A stretch of 64,000 nucleotides of DNA from Azospirillaceae bacterium. Its GTDB lineage: Bacteria > Pseudomonadota > Alphaproteobacteria > Azospirillales > Azospirillaceae. Each line of letters begins with the position of its first letter. Position 1 is the stretch's first letter. The stretch spans positions 1-64,000 of the forward strand of contig JARLIO010000005.1 in NCBI GenBank assembly GCA_031291675.1, given 5' to 3'. Shown here piece by piece: positions 61,301 through 64,000 of the stretch. The position numbers and the translations under genes were made by a program. The notes below the pieces were generated by a model. It ran no database searches. It was not told the DNA's origin and saw only the letters and a list, made by a program, of their open reading frames with translations.

Positions 61301-61723
61301 CTTTCGGGCAAGAATTACATGAGCTGGTCGCCGCCGCGCGGCGGCCCGGTCCAGCAGGAACCGCGTGATCGTTGGATCAAGCCATCGGCCGTGATCATGA
61401 ATGCCGCCAGCTATTCCGACGCCTCGGTGTTTCCGCAAGCCTATCATGATCTGAAATTGGGGCCGCTGATCGGTGATCCGGTTGCCGGGACCGGGACCGC
61501 CGTGTGGTGGGCTGAATCGAACATCATCCCGGGCCTGATTTACGGTGTGCCGCAACTGCCGATTCGCAAGATGCAGGGCGAGCTGATCGAAAATCACCAG
61601 ACCTTTCCGGATATTCCGGTGCCCTCCAACCCGACCGCCTGGGCCCGCGGCGAAGATCCGCAGTTGGATGCCGCAATCCGGGCGCTCATGCCAACCGGTG
61701 TCGCGACCTGCCCCGGCCCTTGA
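58388..61723 (+). CDS. Tricorn-like S41 serine protease with beta-propeller and PDZ domains, secreted
   Basis: 1111 aa: signal peptide (about 1-28, ending AHA-EN), a WD40/PD40 beta-propeller region with repeated W-S-P-D and A-P-D-G motifs (about 30-560), a C1-like linker, a PDZ domain (about 830-910) and the S41 catalytic domain with the nucleophile region VIMNAASYSDASVFPQAYHDLKLGPLIGDP. This order is that of Tricorn-type proteases, which trim peptides after entry through a propeller. The signal peptide points to the periplasm. It could degrade imported or damaged peptides. It is the only large peptidase in the window, but no link to the lasso loci is shown. Confidence 0.88.
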   Translation: MSGCVLKSLRRPLWCLLVLGLLGSGAHAENQPLWLREPAISPDGTHIAFRFQGQIWLVAADGGDARPLTPAGFHAAAPVWSPDSTSIAFAADRFGSMDIFVVPTRGGTAKRLTWDSVDERPSSFTQDGTAVLFSARMLGDAVETAAIPTRFEQGNQLYQVPVAGGRETLVLPNAALDARWDAAGRHLLYTGASIEQSFRKGQTSSAARQVWLYDAASGQHERLTSDSHESRDAVWSPDGDVYYLGEASGSLNIWRLSLTDRKPQQITSLSGDPVRSLSISRDGDLAFSWGGALYRLRHGATDPQPVAVAIAQSVVAGESPSDRSHFDDLVLSPNGKEMALVTLGNVYVTSMDGRHVKRLTNIMGEERDPSFAPDGHKLAYAAERDGHWSLYEASIADPEEKTFYDATVIAEKLLQPGSDDAMSPSYAPDGKHIAYVANRESFHVLDTTNHSDREVLPKGLNYFYDDGSWWLSWSPDSKWLALPVQPSGEIANIAVVPADGHGPAIRVAPSGEDQVLAEWSKDAGLLFWMSNPDGLRWIAGTPWSVDIAGVFTSRLAREAFERKLRIPVIGDEPPPDRDDKPATTPDPQDEGATAKEAVKPHAAAADIFAFEPDGVEQRTIRLSQQPARLVFDDLLADGVSLLSVEVAPSPKTSNLQGSPLVVTGVVRDLRRERRRVLFSGLDYQDGSPVRLSKDKKKLYFLSADGITEIDTAKGTSRTIKVDADTTRDAAAARQAAFDQFWTLTKKKFYDPMLNGVDWEAIHAKYRRFLPSIVDTRDLAELLSEMAGDLNASHTGGRLRQQMPATGQSASLGLYYDERYPGPGMKVAEILTNGPFDDGTSALKPGDIIRDIDGQPVPDDGGVRRLLRGRAQQELAITAQHPNGESFTEKHIAISLDQERDLAADRWARRKRDYVIATSCGHLGYVHVAGMDAKSYRTVFSDIFGRFQQADGLIVDIRYNGGGNLHNQLLTLLSGKNYMSWSPPRGGPVQQEPRDRWIKPSAVIMNAASYSDASVFPQAYHDLKLGPLIGDPVAGTGTAVWWAESNIIPGLIYGVPQLPIRKMQGELIENHQTFPDIPVPSNPTAWARGEDPQLDAAIRALMPTGVATCPGP

Positions 61724-61777
61724 AGCGCTCTTGAGGAATTCGCGGGCGTCGTCCAGACCCGGCGATCAGGAAGACAC

Positions 61778-62908
61778 TCAAGGGGCCGTTGCCGGCAGCA
61801 CGAATTGGTTGAGGATGGCATCACCGACCCAGTGCTGCATCGCCTTGGTATAGAGCCCGGCATGGACCAGCACCGTCAGGTCAAGCGACGGCACGATATA
61901 GAGCCGTTGCCCGCCATAGCCGACGCCGGCGATCCAGTCCACCGCGCGGCCCGCCACCAGCGACCGTCCCAGCCAGAACTGGAACCCGTAGAAGAAGGCG
62001 CTGGGACCGTTGATCCGCGGTGCGACCGCCGCGTCGATCCACGCGGGCGGGACGACGCCGCGGCCCTGCCAGGCCCCCTTGTCCAGCACGAGCTGGCCGA
62101 ATTTCAGCGTGTCGCGGGGCCGCAGGCGAAGCCCCGATGCCGCCACCGGATCACCGGCCTGGGGATAGCGCGCCCATTCGACCCGGGTGATGCCGAGCGG
62201 TTCAAACAGGTTCTCCCGTGCCAGTTCGTCGATCGGCTTGCCGGTCGCCTGGCGGAGCGCGCAGGCGATCAGCGCCGCCGAGCCGCCGCTGTAGTTCCAC
62301 ACCGCTCCCGGCGTGGTGACGACCGGCTGTTCCAGCACGAAGCGGCAGGGATCGGCCGCCTGATCCATGCGGGTTTCGCTGTTGGCCGGGTCGGCATAGG
62401 GCAGGTCCTCGTTCCAGGCCAGCCCCGCCGACATGGTGAGCAGATCGCGCAGGGTGATGGCGGCCTTGTCCGGCGTCCGCAGATCGGCATAGTGCGGCAG
62501 CAGCGAAAACACCGGCTGCTCGACATCGGCGATCCAGCCCTTGGCAATGCCGATCCCGAGCAGCAGGGACACGACGCTTTTGGTGATCGAGCGCAGATCA
62601 TGGGGCACGTCCGGGCCGAACGTCACCGCAACGGCCGGATCGCCCCAACGCTGGTCGAAACCGCTATAATAGCGCTCGAACACCAGCTTGCCATGGCGCG
62701 CCACCAGAATGGCGTGGATATCCGCCTCCTGCCACGCGGCGAAGCGCGTCTCCAATCGGCACAGCAGGGCGGGATCGATCCCGACGCTGGCCGGTGCCGT
62801 CGTGGCCCAGCCATCGGGCTGGTCGCCGGGGACGCCGCAGGGCGTTTCGGCCCGGGCTGCCGTGGCCAGGAGGCAGACAAGACTGGTTGCCAAAAGAACG
62901 CTTTTCAC
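61778..62908 (-). CDS. Beta-lactamase-fold serine hydrolase (class C/EstB type), secreted
   Basis: 376 aa with a signal peptide (MKSVLLATSLVCLLATAARA). The S-x-x-K motif is S107-I-T-K110 (RSITKSVVSLLLG), the Y-S-G motif is WNYSGGSA near residue 210, and the K-T-G equivalent is near LVHAGLY. Such enzymes are esterases or peptidases; true beta-lactamase activity is not implied. It lies convergent to the Tricorn-like gene. A run of eight G sits just before its start region (62932-62940). Confidence 0.86.
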   Translation of the reverse strand: MKSVLLATSLVCLLATAARAETPCGVPGDQPDGWATTAPASVGIDPALLCRLETRFAAWQEADIHAILVARHGKLVFERYYSGFDQRWGDPAVAVTFGPDVPHDLRSITKSVVSLLLGIGIAKGWIADVEQPVFSLLPHYADLRTPDKAAITLRDLLTMSAGLAWNEDLPYADPANSETRMDQAADPCRFVLEQPVVTTPGAVWNYSGGSAALIACALRQATGKPIDELARENLFEPLGITRVEWARYPQAGDPVAASGLRLRPRDTLKFGQLVLDKGAWQGRGVVPPAWIDAAVAPRINGPSAFFYGFQFWLGRSLVAGRAVDWIAGVGYGGQRLYIVPSLDLTVLVHAGLYTKAMQHWVGDAILNQFVLPATAP

Positions 62909-62968
62909 GCGGGCTCTCCCTTTTTCTTCACAGGGGGGGGCGGCAGGTCGCCGGGGTGCGGGACGGTG

Positions 62969-63820
62969 TTATCGTCGCCGGACCGGTACCAGCAGATCGG
63001 TCACGCAATCCCGGCCGCGGCGCGACGACGGGTGATAGAATTCCAGGGCCGGCCGGTCGTCGCGCTCGAAACCGCTGCGCGGCAGCCAGCCGCTGAACAA
63101 CACCCGGAAGGTCGGCGCGATCAGCGCCCAGGGACCCACCAGCCGGTAGCGCGCGTAAAGGCCGCCTTCCACGGGCACGGCGCTGACCATACCACCCGGC
63201 GCGATCGGCCCGGCCGCGGCCATCCCGGCGAAATAGTGAAACCCCGCCGCCGTCCCCGGATCGTGGATGCACACCCCGACCGGGGGCCGCGGTGGGGGAA
63301 AACCCGACCCCAGCGCTTGGCTCAACCGGCGATAGGTCACGCCAATCGTGCCGACCGGTCCCTGGTGGCGCAGGCACCACAGATCCAGGGGCGCCAGTTC
63401 GACAAGCTCGACCGCGTCCGGGAGGCTCGCTTGCGGCGGAACAAGGTCGGCGCCGCAGCCGGGACGTTGCGCCAGTCCAGCCTGACGGGCGCGAAACCCG
63501 CTCGGGCTGAGCCCGGTGAAGCCGCGAAAGGCGCGGGCGAAGGCCTGGGGACTGTCGTACCCGGCGTCCAGGGCAGCGGCGGTCACCGTCTCCCCCGCGT
63601 CATTCAACTGATGCGCGGCCTGGGTCAGGCGCAAGCGCTGCACCGTCTCGGCGAGGCGCTCACCGGTCAGGGCATGGTAGATGCGGTGAAAATGGTACGG
63701 CGACAGGCACGCCACCGCGGCCAGGCTGTCCACGCTATGCGCCGCCGCCGGATTGGCGACGATGGCCTCAACGACCCGGGCAATTCTGCGATAATGGCTC
63801 TGTTCGGTGACGGGCTTCAT
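62969..63820 (-). CDS. AraC-family regulator with GyrI-like effector domain
   Basis: 283 aa: two HTH motifs in the N-terminal 110 residues (VDSLAAVACLSPYHFHRIYHALTGERLAETVQRLRLTQAA and VTAAALDAGYDSPQAFARAFRGFTGLSPSGFR) and a GyrI-like C-terminal domain (YRRLSQALGSG, GVCIHDPG, GGLYARYRLVGPW). The family (Rob/SoxS-like with GyrI sensor) responds to small hydrophobic molecules. It is 60 bp downstream of the serine-hydrolase start on the same strand, so an operon or autoregulated pair is possible. Confidence 0.9.
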   Translation of the reverse strand: MKPVTEQSHYRRIARVVEAIVANPAAAHSVDSLAAVACLSPYHFHRIYHALTGERLAETVQRLRLTQAAHQLNDAGETVTAAALDAGYDSPQAFARAFRGFTGLSPSGFRARQAGLAQRPGCGADLVPPQASLPDAVELVELAPLDLWCLRHQGPVGTIGVTYRRLSQALGSGFPPPRPPVGVCIHDPGTAAGFHYFAGMAAAGPIAPGGMVSAVPVEGGLYARYRLVGPWALIAPTFRVLFSGWLPRSGFERDDRPALEFYHPSSRRGRDCVTDLLVPVRRR

Positions 63821-64000
63821 GATGGCGCGATTATAGCGCTGTGATCGGCGCCGCGCGGTGCCGGCTTTGCTGTTTCCGGCGAATTTCAGGAAAGGGGTCG
63901 TGTCCCCGTCCGTGGTGTCGCAGAGGGCCTCACCAGACGGCGGTGGCCATCGTGGATCTTCGTACGCGGTAACCAGCGCCCACCTTGCGGACGTTTTCAG
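63821..64000. other. Right-end intergenic sequence, no supported gene
   Basis: 180 bp after the AraC start; no open frame with a ribosome binding site is visible and the window ends. It may contain the regulator promoter. Confidence 0.5.

Overview
The window looks like chromosomal DNA of a high-GC, free-living alphaproteobacterium, most likely of Rhodospirillales type. That placement is inferred from codon use, the chemotaxis and hybrid-kinase genes, the GT41-type glycosyltransferase and the many LysR/XRE/AraC regulators; no rRNA or other strong taxonomic marker is present. No tRNA, rRNA or CRISPR array was seen.

1-12 kb: the 5' edge of a transposase, then a minus-strand set made of a sulfonate/nitrate/taurine-type ABC importer and a PHP-domain protein. 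Regulator and enzyme pairs follow (LysR with an SDR and an amidohydrolase; an XRE regulator with an epimerase; a second epimerase). Copies of a roughly 160-bp MITE-like repeat (family A) lie between them.

12-26 kb: an accessory, scarred region. It holds a MazEF-type module whose antitoxin is frameshifted, a VapBC-type module with a palindromic operator, and an ABC transporter remnant cut by family A. It also holds two serine-recombinase remnants, a panE/IS3 chimera, a TetR fragment, and a 296-bp duplication of the start of an amidohydrolase gene. Several small intact regulator/enzyme pairs survive among these.

26-30 kb: a BarA-like hybrid histidine kinase (HisKA, HATPase, two receivers, Hpt).

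30-54 kb: the most interesting part. Two paralogous loci each combine a short ORF with the layout of a lasso-peptide precursor, an asparagine-synthetase-like cyclase (C protein), a PqqD-like recognition protein (B1/RRE), HPr-kinase-like kinase(s) and a sulfotransferase. Each also has a cassette of three phage-tail-collar (MdpB-like) proteins plus a DUF6916-like protein. In the second locus the collar genes, PqqD, kinase and sulfotransferase form one tightly spaced or overlapping operon, so the collar proteins are physically coupled to peptide maturation. The two precursor candidates (33085-33267 and 47971-48135) share W-x-x-P followed 11 residues later by T-A, an Asp at core position 9 or 8, and a C-terminal Ser. 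This resembles the paeninodin group, in which an HprK-like kinase phosphorylates the C-terminal Ser. No transglutaminase-like B2 leader peptidase is visible in either locus. The first locus is bracketed by inverted copies of a 100-bp repeat (family B), one of which splits a GNAT gene. Between the loci are a cysteine-rich orphan, a helical orphan, a solute-binding protein/chemoreceptor pair, a GT41 (OGT-like) protein and a JmjC/cupin oxygenase.

54-64 kb: a TrmH/SpoU-type RNA methyltransferase, a TPR-glycosyltransferase-like protein, an MTH1187-family protein, a Tricorn-like S41 protease, a beta-lactamase-fold serine hydrolase and an AraC/GyrI-type regulator.
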